DNA of 64,000 bases from QQVM01 sp964544885 (GTDB lineage: Bacteria; Bacteroidota; Bacteroidia; AKYH767-A; 2013-40CM-41-45), in assembly GCA_964544885.1 (NCBI GenBank), contig CAZJDX010000002.1:124001-188000 (forward strand). The letters run 5' to 3'. The notes under the pieces are model-generated. The model was given only the letters and a program-made list of their open reading frames with translations, did not search any database and was not told where the DNA came from. This document shows, one piece after another, positions 51,221 to 60,086 of this stretch (positions are counted from its first letter, which is position 1; every line of letters starts with the position of its first letter). The position numbers and the translations under genes are program-made.

Positions 51221-51724
51221 ATGAAAAATTTTTTGTTAATCATTACTGTCGTGCTTCTTGGCTCCTGCGAACGGTCGGATGACAAGTTTGCCACCCTGAG
51301 TGTGAGGCTGACAGATGCTCCCGCTGCCTTTGACAGTGTACTGGTTGAAATAGTGAATGTTGAAGTGCATACTGACGCCAATGGTTGGCAGACCTTAGCC
51401 ACGCATCAAGGCATTTACAATCTTCTTGAGTTGAGAAACAATGTCGATACGGTCCTGGTCAGCGGTCAACAAATAACGGCAGGCCGGATCAGTCAGGTCC
51501 GGCTGATACTGGGTACACAAAACAGGGTAGTTGTTTCCGGAGTCAGTCATCCTCTGAGTATATCAAGCCAGGACGAGACTGGTTTGAAACTGAACATACA
51601 CCGTGTTTTGCAACCAAATACTCCTTATTTGCTGGTGATGGATTTTGACGCTCTGCAAAGCATACATCAGTTGGGTAATGGTGAGTATAAACTAAAACCG
51701 GTGGTGAGAGCAGAGTTCAGGTGA
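51221..51724 (+). CDS. DUF4382-family lipoprotein
   Basis: A 167-residue predicted lipoprotein with a short signal (MKNFLLIITVVLLGSC) and a lipobox Cys. The beta-rich mature domain TLSVRLTDAPAAFDSVLVEI, then VEVHTDANGWQT and the closing YKLKPVVRAEF, matches DUF4382, a carbohydrate-binding-like fold common in envelope proteins of Bacteroidota. Its start is one of two closely spaced ATGs (51212 or 51221). It follows the kinase gene by 59 bp and may be its target or a bystander. Confidence 0.8.
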   Translation: MKNFLLIITVVLLGSCERSDDKFATLSVRLTDAPAAFDSVLVEIVNVEVHTDANGWQTLATHQGIYNLLELRNNVDTVLVSGQQITAGRISQVRLILGTQNRVVVSGVSHPLSISSQDETGLKLNIHRVLQPNTPYLLVMDFDALQSIHQLGNGEYKLKPVVRAEFR

Positions 51725-51735
51725 GCGATCATGTC

Positions 51736-52197
51736 CTATATTCTTTTCATCATTCTGAAATGCCTGATCTTACCGAACAGCAAATAGGATTCTTCCGTTA
51801 TTTCATAGCCATTCTGCCGGTAGAAATTAACGGCATCCTCTCTCGCATCCAATACAAGTAAGCGAAGTTTTCTTTCCCTTGCAGCCTCTTCGAGTTTTTG
51901 TATTACCCTTTTACCGATGCCTTTGGAGCGAAAATTTTCCTTTACGGCCATTGACCGGATCTGACCTTCTTCTTCTGAATTGAACTGGAGACGACCTGTG
52001 GCAATTGCCGCTTCATCCGGATCAAGTACGAGGAAATGTATGCTTTTATCTTCCCATTCGTCACGCGTCGACGAGCCAGGCTGACCCCAGGGTTTTCTAA
52101 GCACTTCATACCGAAGATCGTAATATTTTTCGAGATCTTTCTCAGTCTCAGGAATGATGATCCGAAGTTCTTCCGTCGAAAGTTCATGTGATTTCAT
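51736..52197 (-). CDS. GNAT-family N-acetyltransferase (ElaA/YitI-like)
   Basis: A 153-residue acetyltransferase. The acetyl-CoA signature is VKENFRSKGIGKRVIQKLEE, preceded by IRSMAVKE; VLDAREDAVNFYRQNGYEI is the C-terminal half. The N-terminus IIPETEKDLEKYYDLRYEVLR fits the small GNATs that act on amines. It overlaps the end of the monooxygenase gene by 4 bp, so it is co-translated with it; substrate unknown. Confidence 0.85.
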   Translation of the reverse strand: MKSHELSTEELRIIIPETEKDLEKYYDLRYEVLRKPWGQPGSSTRDEWEDKSIHFLVLDPDEAAIATGRLQFNSEEEGQIRSMAVKENFRSKGIGKRVIQKLEEAARERKLRLLVLDAREDAVNFYRQNGYEITEESYLLFGKIRHFRMMKRI

Positions 52198-53609
52198 TTG
52201 TCTTGCTGATTTTTTTCGGACTGTTCTTTCAGGTCAATTTCTTCATCACCTGGCAGATAGGGCATCCAGGTAATAATGAACTGGAACATTTCATCTGTTG
52301 TACGCATGCTGCCCTCTCTTTCAGAAACCGTTAGCGGTGGATTATTCGGGTTGAGAGGATTTCCGGAAGTATTGTCAAATTCACCGTTTACCATGATGAC
52401 TGAACCTTGTGGTATTCTGACAGGCTTATTATAGGTATAAAAATATTGCCAGCGAAAATCCCATTGATTGATTCTGATAAGCCTGATGGTATCCTGAGCA
52501 GGATCGAGTGCATAGGCGTGGAACTTTTTTCCAAGCAGATGCATGTGAGGATTTACAGTAAGAACTGACATATCCTGAGTTACTTCATAGCTGATAGTGA
52601 ATGTAGCTATTGAATCAGCCGGAATGACAAGCGGAGGGGCGACCGGTGCAATTCCGGATGTTCCCAGGATCATTTCTTTCAATGGGCGTTTTGGCGGAAC
52701 CGGACTGAAGAAAATATTAAAACTGGTCTGATCACTTGTATCGACAGGCGTAGGTCCGTAGTGTATATTATCAAGCAACAGTACTCCTTTCTTTTTAACC
52801 CTGTAGCCACCGATACCTTCCGGATATTTTACGGCTTCCACACCCGGAAGATAATTGCTTACCGAGGGTGTGAGAAGGGGATATGTTCCGTCATCATTGG
52901 TGAGGTCTAGCGCTTCGTAAGCATCAAGCTTGTCTTTCTTTTCCGTGTCAACAAAAGCAACACCTTTGTACAGGTCTGATTTCTCGTTCTCTTCATATTG
53001 GACCAGGTGAGCATTGATGTGATGGACCAGTTTTTTATTTCCGGGTACAATCTCAATAACTTTAATAAAAGTGTCTTGTGGAAGTTCATAAGGAACCTTC
53101 AGCATATAGAATTTATCCTTGTTATCGCCTTTCAGTTGCACCGGTGTTGGGATCTTTATCACCAGATCAGGGGTACCGAGCGGACTTTCGGCATGAAAGA
53201 CCGGTGGAGCCGGCGTGAGGTCCGGATTACCTTCCGGTGCGCCATTTTCGATCCAACGGAAAAGCAATGCCTTTTCGGTTTTTGTCAGCGACTTCTCATC
53301 GCGAAAAGATACATAGTCGGGATCCGCCGGCCAGGGCGGCATGAGTCTTGATTGAACGGTCAGTTGTATAGTGCGAAGCCTGGACCGTACATCTTCATAG
53401 GTGATAAGATCAACCGGCGCGGCAGATCCGGGTCTGTGGCATGGAGTACATTTTGAATGAATGAGCGGTGCAATATGTTCGGCAAAAGTCGGTTCCGCAG
53501 GAATTTTATCCTGCTTCGCGGAGTCTTTGCAGGATGAAAGGCAAATGAAAATGAAAACGAAATTCAGCGGGAAGAATCCGGGGTATTTGAATGAGAGATT
53601 CAAGATCAT
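52194..53609 (-). CDS. Lipoprotein with cytochrome c site and copper type II monooxygenase-like domain
   Basis: A 471-residue envelope protein. A lipobox Cys27 ends the signal (FIFICLSSC). One heme site is SKCTPCHRPG (Cys54, Cys57, His58). The rest resembles peptidylglycine/dopamine monooxygenases: a His-His pair in KLVHHINAHLV (CuH-like), HxH in NPHMHLLGKKF and a downstream DEM in TTDEMFQFIITW (CuM-like ligands), in the order of the eukaryotic enzymes. The substrate is unknown. An in-frame TTG 9 bp upstream overlaps the redoxin gene, but ATG 53609 one base after that stop is preferred. Forms a tight unit with the redoxin and GNAT genes. Confidence 0.8.
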   Translation of the reverse strand: MILNLSFKYPGFFPLNFVFIFICLSSCKDSAKQDKIPAEPTFAEHIAPLIHSKCTPCHRPGSAAPVDLITYEDVRSRLRTIQLTVQSRLMPPWPADPDYVSFRDEKSLTKTEKALLFRWIENGAPEGNPDLTPAPPVFHAESPLGTPDLVIKIPTPVQLKGDNKDKFYMLKVPYELPQDTFIKVIEIVPGNKKLVHHINAHLVQYEENEKSDLYKGVAFVDTEKKDKLDAYEALDLTNDDGTYPLLTPSVSNYLPGVEAVKYPEGIGGYRVKKKGVLLLDNIHYGPTPVDTSDQTSFNIFFSPVPPKRPLKEMILGTSGIAPVAPPLVIPADSIATFTISYEVTQDMSVLTVNPHMHLLGKKFHAYALDPAQDTIRLIRINQWDFRWQYFYTYNKPVRIPQGSVIMVNGEFDNTSGNPLNPNNPPLTVSEREGSMRTTDEMFQFIITWMPYLPGDEEIDLKEQSEKNQQDK

Positions 53610-53610
53610 T

Positions 53611-54186
53611 TTATTCAATGATACAACCGATCGCCTGTGTCGGCGGGAAACTTATATTCTTACCATCCATTATGGCCTGTAAAGCATCCCGAAGTTCATG
53701 GCTGTTTGTGAGGGTCTTCTTTTTACCCGGGGCATAAAAGGTATCATCTATTCTGCCTTTGTAGAGTATATCTCCCTGCGGATTGAGAAGATAAACGGAA
53801 GGCGCAATGGAAGCACCAAGGTAATTTACGGTTCGTTTTTCAGTATCATGAAGCAAAGGAAACTGAATCTTGTATTTGCTTTTGAATTCCAGCATCTCCT
53901 TCTGTGTATTGTATTGACCGGGAATGATGCCGTAGAAATTTATCCCGGTGCCTTTGTATTTATCACTCAGAGTATTCAGTGTAAGAGTATAGGTTTCACA
54001 AGCGGGACAATCAGGCAATAAAAACACCAGTACACTCAGCCTGTTTCTTACGAGTTGAGACATGGCATAACTTTCACCCTCAAGGGTTTTTAGTTTCATG
54101 CCGAAAATTCCCTTCAGGCCGGCCTGCACGTCAACGATGAACAGAGGCAAACAGATGGCTATGAGTACTAGTCGGAGTTTAGGCAT
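53611..54186 (-). CDS. Exported redoxin/AhpC-type thioredoxin-like protein
   Basis: A 191-residue protein with an N-terminal signal or anchor (VLIAICLPLFIVDVQA). The thioredoxin-fold body contains LVFLLPDCPACETYTLTL with a CPAC redox pair, the strand NFYGIIPGQYN, SIAPSVYLLNPQGDILYKG and a C-terminal PPTQAIGCIIE. The last motif, QAIGC, and the location immediately before the cytochrome/copper monooxygenase gene suggest that it is the redoxin half of a protein that is fused in some relatives. It may deliver electrons or copper to the partner; this is inference. Confidence 0.8.
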   Translation of the reverse strand: MPKLRLVLIAICLPLFIVDVQAGLKGIFGMKLKTLEGESYAMSQLVRNRLSVLVFLLPDCPACETYTLTLNTLSDKYKGTGINFYGIIPGQYNTQKEMLEFKSKYKIQFPLLHDTEKRTVNYLGASIAPSVYLLNPQGDILYKGRIDDTFYAPGKKKTLTNSHELRDALQAIMDGKNISFPPTQAIGCIIE

Positions 54187-54198
54187 ACATTAATCTAA

Positions 54199-55569
54199 TC
54201 AATAAGTAAGTACCGTTTTATTTGTGTGGCTGTTCAGGAATCCTTTTATGATCCTGTGTACATCCCTGTTATCCTGTCTGGAAACGACGCTATCGCGCAG
54301 TGATTCGATGGATTGGCCGATGAAATCAGGGTCAAAAAATCCGAAGCCCAGATACTTTCCATCCTCCACCATCACCACTGATTTTTCTCCTTCGGTTCGG
54401 CCTGATCCAATGATCATAAAATTAGTGTTTTTATAGTCCAGACTTCTGAGCGCTTTTTCAACTCTTGTATTATACTGTTCCGGGTCTTCTTTTCCTATAC
54501 ATGCACCATTACATCGGTTTACGCTGTATTGGAAGCAGGCGTGTGAAATATCATAGAGACCGGTCAGTTTCTGGCACAGGTTGTGCTCTTCGGACAGGTT
54601 TTCAAGTAACGAACGGGCTTCTTCATGGGTTTTGGTCAGATAGATCTGATTTACGCCCCCTCTGACCCTTTCCGCGGATAAGGTAAGGTAACCTTTCTCA
54701 TTCATCTGGTAAGTGATGGCGTAATTACAAATGGAATTTTTCTGAGCCCTGTTGAACAAAGGTTGCCTTTTCTTGATCTCATCCGATTCAAGTAACAGAG
54801 CGACAAGTTCACTTCCTGTCACTTCGAAGGTGATATCTCTGATGGAATTTCGCAATTCGATCGCTTTTCTTGTTTGCTTGTTGCTGAAATGCATCAGCAC
54901 TCTTTTTTTTATATTGTTGCTTTTTCCTATATATATGATGTTATTATCCTGGTTATAGAAATAGTAAACGCCGGCTGATTCGGGAAGTTTGTCAAGGATT
55001 GTACGGTCAAATTCGGGTGGGAAACGAAGATGTACATGATCATTCCTGACCAAGGAATTGATTAGTTTTTTATCCGGGTCCCGCGAAATCAATAATTCAA
55101 ATAGTTTTACCGTGGCCAATGCATCGCCTCCGGCCCTGTGTCTGTTTTTAAGTGGGATGTTAAGCGATTCGCACAGATTGCCAAGACTGTAAGAACGGTA
55201 GCCCGGAATCAGTTTCCGGCTGAGTCTAACCGTACAGAGATAATCCCTGGAAAAGGAGTACCCAAGTGATTTGTATTCGGATGTGATGAATGAATAATCG
55301 AACAAGGCATTATGAGCGACGATGGTTGTTCCTTCCGTGAACCGGATAATATCTTTGGCAATCTCATAAAATTTTGGCGCTGCTTTGACCATTTCATTGT
55401 CAATTCCGGTCAGTCGCGTGATATAGTAGGGGATATTGCATTCCGGATTGATGAGACTGGTGAATTCATCAACAATGGTCTTGCCATCATGAAGATAGAT
55501 GGCAATCTCCGTGATCTTATCATGGAGGGCATTTCCACCGGTTGTTTCAACGTCTAGTATCGCATACAT
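54199..55569 (-). CDS. DnaQ-like 3'-5' exonuclease fused to GIY-YIG nuclease domain
   Basis: A 456-residue protein. The N-terminal domain (1-175) is a DEDD exonuclease: ILDVETTGG with Asp6 and Glu8, then IVAHNALFDYSF and the ExoIII-like HRAGGDALATVKL. From about 200 a UvrC-type GIY-YIG domain begins (ESAGVYYFYNQDNNIIYIGK, with Arg and Glu later in LLLESDEIKKRQPLFN). A C-terminal segment with several Cys and Tyr (SHACFQYSVNRCNGACIG) resembles UvrC's. Such fusions (Cho-like) act in DNA repair. It lies 13 bp upstream of the redoxin gene on the same strand. Confidence 0.88.
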   Translation of the reverse strand: MYAILDVETTGGNALHDKITEIAIYLHDGKTIVDEFTSLINPECNIPYYITRLTGIDNEMVKAAPKFYEIAKDIIRFTEGTTIVAHNALFDYSFITSEYKSLGYSFSRDYLCTVRLSRKLIPGYRSYSLGNLCESLNIPLKNRHRAGGDALATVKLFELLISRDPDKKLINSLVRNDHVHLRFPPEFDRTILDKLPESAGVYYFYNQDNNIIYIGKSNNIKKRVLMHFSNKQTRKAIELRNSIRDITFEVTGSELVALLLESDEIKKRQPLFNRAQKNSICNYAITYQMNEKGYLTLSAERVRGGVNQIYLTKTHEEARSLLENLSEEHNLCQKLTGLYDISHACFQYSVNRCNGACIGKEDPEQYNTRVEKALRSLDYKNTNFMIIGSGRTEGEKSVVMVEDGKYLGFGFFDPDFIGQSIESLRDSVVSRQDNRDVHRIIKGFLNSHTNKTVLTY

Positions 55570-55666
55570 AGCCTGAAACGAATTTAGGAATTTTCAAGCT
55601 AAAATTTCAGGTACATTACTTAAAAATTTTCCACTTTCTCTCCATGGCAGGGATCGTAATGTGATC

Positions 55667-55702
55667 AAAAAAAAAGAGCATAAACCAGGGGTCTATGCTC
55701 TT
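55667..55702 (-). terminator. Intrinsic terminator of the third T9SS gene
   Basis: On the minus strand a 12-13-bp stem (55674-55686 with 55690-55702, one mismatch) with a 3-base loop runs into nine T. It lies 18 bp after the stop. Confidence 0.85.
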
Positions 55703-55720
55703 CTGAAAGACTTGAAGAAA

Positions 55721-57013
55721 TCATTCAACTATAAACATATCGGTTAATAAGGCTTTCGATTCCTCAGTGCTAAGCATATAGAAATAATTCCCGCTTGCAA
55801 GATTTCCCTTTTCAATAATGAACTCGGTGATATTGGATGTGATCCTGAATCCGGTTATTTCTTTTACCAACATTCCATTGCTGTTCATGATTTTCAACAC
55901 AGGATCTTGAATTTCGTTTTTTGATTCAATGCGAAGAACCGCTTTTTCCCTTACCGGATTTGGGAAGAGCATAGCGGCCTGAATGTTGGAGGAAATTTCT
56001 TCCACGTTTATGGTCTGGGAACTGATAGCCACATTATTCGCGGCGCCGGCTCCGGTTGAAGTGAATGAGCCTCCGACTACTATTTTTCCACCGAAGTTAC
56101 CTATTGAAAGGATGTCACCATTGAAATTACTTCCTTCGGCGAAGAAGGGTGAATTTCCATTATAGGATGCAAAGTGGGGCAGGGAAGCTCCTGAGGAAGG
56201 AGAAGAAGTGAATGCACCTGCAGAGAACAATTTGCTGGGTGTTGAATACATGGCATGCACTGTATTATTCAGTGTATTCACAGCCGCGGTGATGTTTGAT
56301 CCGTCGAATTTGGCGATCCTGGAGGTTGGCGCAGTGAAAGTGCCACCTATAAAGAGGTAGCCGCCGAAACTGGATAAAGCGTATACGTTGTTGTTCAAGG
56401 CGCCACTGCCAATGGTCTGCCAGTTTGAACCGACCAGGCGCTTAACATAGCCGGTAAAATTTCCACCGATATAAATGCTGCCATTGTGTTTAGTGATCGC
56501 ATTTACAACGTTGGCCGGATTATCTCCAACCTGTGAAAAGGAACTCCCGTTCCAGCTTGCAATTCTGGAAACTGCAGGCGATCCGGAATTATTGAAGGCC
56601 CCTCCTGCATACAGAAGCGTTCCGTCACTATATAATGCATTCACAAAATTATTAAGACCGTTTCCTACCTGTTGCCAGGTGTTTGTTCCTGTGTTCAAAA
56701 CGGCGATCCTGTTAATGGGTGTTCCATTACCGCTTGCTGTAAAATTACCAGCGGCGTAAAGCTGTCCGTTATGAACGGCAAGGGCATGCACTGAATCATT
56801 CAGTCCGTTTCCAGCCGTAAGCCAGGCATTGCTTCCGGCATCCCAGATGGCTACATGGTTTGGATTGCTGAAAGTCCCTCCTGCGTAAATGCTCCCATTG
56901 AAAACTGTAATTGCCTTTACTCTGCCATTAAGTCCTGAGCCAAGATTGATCCATTGTGCATTCACCATCACGGTGCTCAATACCAGGCCTATGAGTGTAA
57001 AAATTCTCTTCAT
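55721..57013 (-). CDS. Secreted beta-propeller-type repeat protein with T9SS type A sorting domain
   Basis: A 430-residue protein. The signal peptide is MKRIFTLIGLVLSTVMVNAQ. Residues 20-330 form seven to eight repeats of about 42 residues with the pattern xxxLxVFNGSIYAGGxFxx (for example VHALAVHNGQLYAAGNFTAS, VNALYSDGTLLYAGGAFNNS), a Kelch-like or NHL-like propeller. The C-terminal sorting domain contains AAMLFPNPVREKAVL, LKIMNSNGMLVKEI and GNYFYMLSTEESK. I start at 57013 where the signal peptide begins; the frame runs 8 codons further upstream. Ligand unknown. Confidence 0.85.
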   Translation of the reverse strand: MKRIFTLIGLVLSTVMVNAQWINLGSGLNGRVKAITVFNGSIYAGGTFSNPNHVAIWDAGSNAWLTAGNGLNDSVHALAVHNGQLYAAGNFTASGNGTPINRIAVLNTGTNTWQQVGNGLNNFVNALYSDGTLLYAGGAFNNSGSPAVSRIASWNGSSFSQVGDNPANVVNAITKHNGSIYIGGNFTGYVKRLVGSNWQTIGSGALNNNVYALSSFGGYLFIGGTFTAPTSRIAKFDGSNITAAVNTLNNTVHAMYSTPSKLFSAGAFTSSPSSGASLPHFASYNGNSPFFAEGSNFNGDILSIGNFGGKIVVGGSFTSTGAGAANNVAISSQTINVEEISSNIQAAMLFPNPVREKAVLRIESKNEIQDPVLKIMNSNGMLVKEITGFRITSNITEFIIEKGNLASGNYFYMLSTEESKALLTDMFIVE

Positions 57014-57073
57014 TTTTGTTTTGATTTTTTCGGGCATGAAAGTAGTAAGAATATTGTGATTCCGGCAAGAAAT

Positions 57074-58534
57074 TTATTTGTCCTCCGGATTATAAATAAA
57101 ATTGATCGCGCTGCAGGTCCGCAGATCTGAGGAAAGCCGGAAAATCCTTTTTGTACGCCCGTCATCGATTTCTACCGCGGCGGTATTTGGCGGACTCTTT
57201 CCCAGATTATTGGCGAACAAAACAAGATAGTTATTTGTATTGGGTAAAAATTGAAGTTCCACCACTTTTTTCTTTTTAGTGACACCGTAATGATCAAGTA
57301 TCCATTTGCCGTTGAAGAACAATGACATGGTATCGCCGTCGAAATAGGAATTATCAAAAACATAGATGGTCATTTCTGGTTTTTGAACTTCAACCCTTAC
57401 AGTTCCACTGACCTGTCTTCCCTGAATCATTGCGGGCGTATTTTCCTCATCCATTACCACATCCTGAACAATCAGCTGGCTGTCTGATCTTGCGATTTCC
57501 GGTTTCAACGGGACCGGAACCGGAATTTCCTGCTGCTTTATTGCCTGAAGTTTTTCCGCCTTAGTGGTATCATCCGTCATGATCCAACGGATCACTTTTC
57601 TATCCTGCCCGGCGGTGAATAAAATAGTGGATTCTTTTCCGAAGGCCGAACCGGTGACCTTCGCTTCGTGAGAGAATAATTCCTGTCTGATGGTTCTTTT
57701 GAACGGGTCCCAGACTCTTGCCCAACTTCCCGTATTACCACTGACCATCAAAGCTCCGTCTGTTGAGAAATTCATTGTGGCTGGAATTCCCGCCTTGAAC
57801 CAATATGACGGTTTTATCTCAAGTTGTCCGCCTGAATAGGGCCAGTACCTGATAAAACCATCCGTACTCCAGCTTACAAGCAGACTGTCGCCGAGAAGCC
57901 TGATATGTTCAGCAGGGGATTCTCCGGTATATAATTCCTGGCGGAGGATGTCAGATCGAGTATTAATCACTTTGAGGGTTTTACCGCAGGAGATGATCAG
58001 CGCATTTCTGTCAGGAGTTATGACAGCGTCATTGATACTGTCTTCAAAGCTATACACCAGTTCGACTTTCTGAGTGAGATCGGAACGGGTCTTAAATAAC
58101 CTGTTGGTACTGTTAAAATAAATAAATCCATCGGCAATAGAAAACAGAACGAAACGGAGACCGTTATAATCTGGCGAATAAATTCCCTGAATCACTTTGT
58201 CTTTTTCAAAATCAAAAATTTTTATTTCACCATCATTCGTGGAAGAAATCATCAATTTGCCGGTGGAATTAAACCGGATGAAATTGACCGCATTGCCATG
58301 TATTGCCACAGATTTTACGAAGGAGCCGTCAGCCAGATTCCTGAGAATAATATTACCTTTCTCATCACCGCATACCAGCAGATCCCGTTCAGAATTAACT
58401 TCAAGGGCGGTAATGGCAGCTTGTGATTCGGTAAATATTTTATCAGGAACGAAAATCTGGGATGCACTTTTTCCACACACGAAAGTTGCCGTGATCAGTA
58501 TGCTGATCATCCACACATTTTTATTCTTGATCAT
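57074..58534 (-). CDS. Exported WD40-repeat protein with C-terminal beta domain
   Basis: A 486-residue protein with an N-terminal hydrophobic signal (ISILITATFVCGKS). Residues 35-320 contain about seven WD40-type repeats (LLVCGDEKGNIILRNLADG, LMISSTNDGEIKIFDFEK, SGNTGSWARVWDPFKR), a seven-bladed propeller. A C-terminal domain (380-486; VFDNSYFDGDTMSLFFNGKW, LVLFANNLGKSPPNTAAVEI) occurs in other secreted Bacteroidota proteins; I know no function. The gene is downstream of crcB on the same strand and 36 bp upstream of the third T9SS gene's frame. Confidence 0.8.
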   Translation of the reverse strand: MIKNKNVWMISILITATFVCGKSASQIFVPDKIFTESQAAITALEVNSERDLLVCGDEKGNIILRNLADGSFVKSVAIHGNAVNFIRFNSTGKLMISSTNDGEIKIFDFEKDKVIQGIYSPDYNGLRFVLFSIADGFIYFNSTNRLFKTRSDLTQKVELVYSFEDSINDAVITPDRNALIISCGKTLKVINTRSDILRQELYTGESPAEHIRLLGDSLLVSWSTDGFIRYWPYSGGQLEIKPSYWFKAGIPATMNFSTDGALMVSGNTGSWARVWDPFKRTIRQELFSHEAKVTGSAFGKESTILFTAGQDRKVIRWIMTDDTTKAEKLQAIKQQEIPVPVPLKPEIARSDSQLIVQDVVMDEENTPAMIQGRQVSGTVRVEVQKPEMTIYVFDNSYFDGDTMSLFFNGKWILDHYGVTKKKKVVELQFLPNTNNYLVLFANNLGKSPPNTAAVEIDDGRTKRIFRLSSDLRTCSAINFIYNPEDK

Positions 58535-58639
58535 GTGCTGCTAAATTAAAGACAAAATGCCGCTGAGCAGTAGGCGGATTAGTATTCGATCAACAATTAT
58601 ATTGACACAAGTGAATTGGATACCTTGATTTCCATTAAC

Positions 58640-59026
58640 TCAGCGAAGCAATTGAATTGAATACCTGGTCAGGAAAAAACCACCAGCCGCCAGTATTAAA
58701 CCCAGTAGCGTGCTGGCGAGGACATACAAGACTGCATACGTCATGTGTGATTGACGGATCAGCTGTAAAGTCTCCAGTGAAAATGCCGAAAAGGTTGTAA
58801 ATCCTCCAAGTATTCCGGTGAAAAGAAATATTCTCAGGCTTGAATTCAGGGCCTGTTGCTCATTGATGGCAGCGAGTACTCCGATGAAAAGGGAACCGGT
58901 AAGGTTAACCAATAAGGTTCCCCACGGGAAAATGGCGGATCTGAAAAATCCGTAAGTAATATCAGCCAGACCGAATCTCAGCACAGTTCCGATTGCACCA
59001 CCGGCTGCAAGCAGTAAGTAATTCAT
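58640..59026 (-). CDS. crcB: Fluoride exporter CrcB/FluC
   Basis: A 128-residue membrane protein with four helices that dimerises into a fluoride channel. The family motifs GGAIGTVLRFGLAD near the N-terminus, GTLLVNLTGSLFIG around the first helix, and GGFTTFSAFSLETLQL (polar track and the Na+ site region) are all present. It lacks a recognisable fluoride riboswitch upstream. It is 89 bp downstream of the DUF3078 gene. Confidence 0.93.
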   Translation of the reverse strand: MNYLLLAAGGAIGTVLRFGLADITYGFFRSAIFPWGTLLVNLTGSLFIGVLAAINEQQALNSSLRIFLFTGILGGFTTFSAFSLETLQLIRQSHMTYAVLYVLASTLLGLILAAGGFFLTRYSIQLLR

Positions 59027-59115
59027 CCTTTCAGGTATAAAACAAAAAGAAAAGCACCTGTATCATTCATCTCCAATTCAGGAAATATACATGCTCAACA
59101 CCGTCCCTGCCGGGA

Positions 59116-60015
59116 TCAGAATTTATATCCGAATCCAACCCCGATTACCTGCTTGTATTGAGTTCGTTCAATAATATTCGCATCATACACTACGGTGAAG
59201 GTTGCTGATGCGGTAATGAACTTATTTACCTTCATCAGTAAGGCAGACTCCCAATTGACGTCGACATTCTTAGCATTGTCTTTATCCTCATCGGTGTAAT
59301 TATTAAACAGTTCCAGTTTAGAGCTGAAAGTTACATTTTCCATGATATCCTTCTTAAACTTCATGTTCAGATAGGCTCCGAATTCGGTCCGGATATTTTC
59401 ACCTGTACCAGGTACAATGATGCCATTTTCTATGTCCGCCATTTTAACCCCGTATGCACCTGCATCTGCCAGTGTCTGATCATTTACGAAGGTCCACTTT
59501 CCGGTTACAGGAGAGAAATAGACTTCAAAATAATCTACCGGTTTGTAGGTGACACCCAATGAAAGTATAAGGTAACCGGGCGACATGAATTTGGAAACAA
59601 CTGTTGAATCATCGGGATACTTGTAACCTTCAGCAAACTGACTCTTGAAATTCAGAAGTCCGGCATAGTACCACTTGCTCTCTCCGATCATGTAACCGAA
59701 TTTGGAAGTGAAGTCAATTTTATCGTCACTCTTCCTTACTGGATCATCGGTTGTTTTAATCAATGCATAAGCCAGATCGAGATTGTTATCCCAGATTGTT
59801 TTTGCTTTTGCATAATTGGCAAAGAGGTTAACGGCGCTGGAGAGTGCGAGATTATTATCTCCACCCGGAGCCCAATGTGAAAGTGATACCTGATTTAAAT
59901 TGATTCCAATGAAACCGCCTTTTTTCCAGCTTGTATCTTTTTCCGCAGTTTGTGAGTAGGAAAGAAAGCCCGCAGCAAGGAGTAACAGAGTGAGAAATAA
60001 CTTTTTACCTGACAT
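59116..60015 (-). CDS. DUF3078-family outer-membrane-like protein
   Basis: A 299-residue exported protein. The signal peptide ends near FLSYSQ. The body is a series of amphipathic strands typical of a beta barrel, with the DUF3078 hallmark GGFIGINLNQVSLSHWAPGG and WDNNLDLAYALIKT; the C-terminus ends in aromatic Phe (GVGFGYKF), a usual BAM signal. Members are outer-membrane-associated in Bacteroidota with no assigned role. Upstream is mscL, downstream crcB. Confidence 0.83.
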   Translation of the reverse strand: MSGKKLFLTLLLLAAGFLSYSQTAEKDTSWKKGGFIGINLNQVSLSHWAPGGDNNLALSSAVNLFANYAKAKTIWDNNLDLAYALIKTTDDPVRKSDDKIDFTSKFGYMIGESKWYYAGLLNFKSQFAEGYKYPDDSTVVSKFMSPGYLILSLGVTYKPVDYFEVYFSPVTGKWTFVNDQTLADAGAYGVKMADIENGIIVPGTGENIRTEFGAYLNMKFKKDIMENVTFSSKLELFNNYTDEDKDNAKNVDVNWESALLMKVNKFITASATFTVVYDANIIERTQYKQVIGVGFGYKF

Positions 60016-60086
60016 AAATTTAATTTGATGTTTTGAAATAACTAAGCTATTGAGTTTTTTAACCCGAACTATGAGATAATGTTCAA

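Noticed and set aside
59027..59115. Fluoride riboswitch upstream of crcB
   Set aside because: The 89-bp spacer shows no pseudoknot-forming pattern and none of the conserved blocks of that riboswitch.
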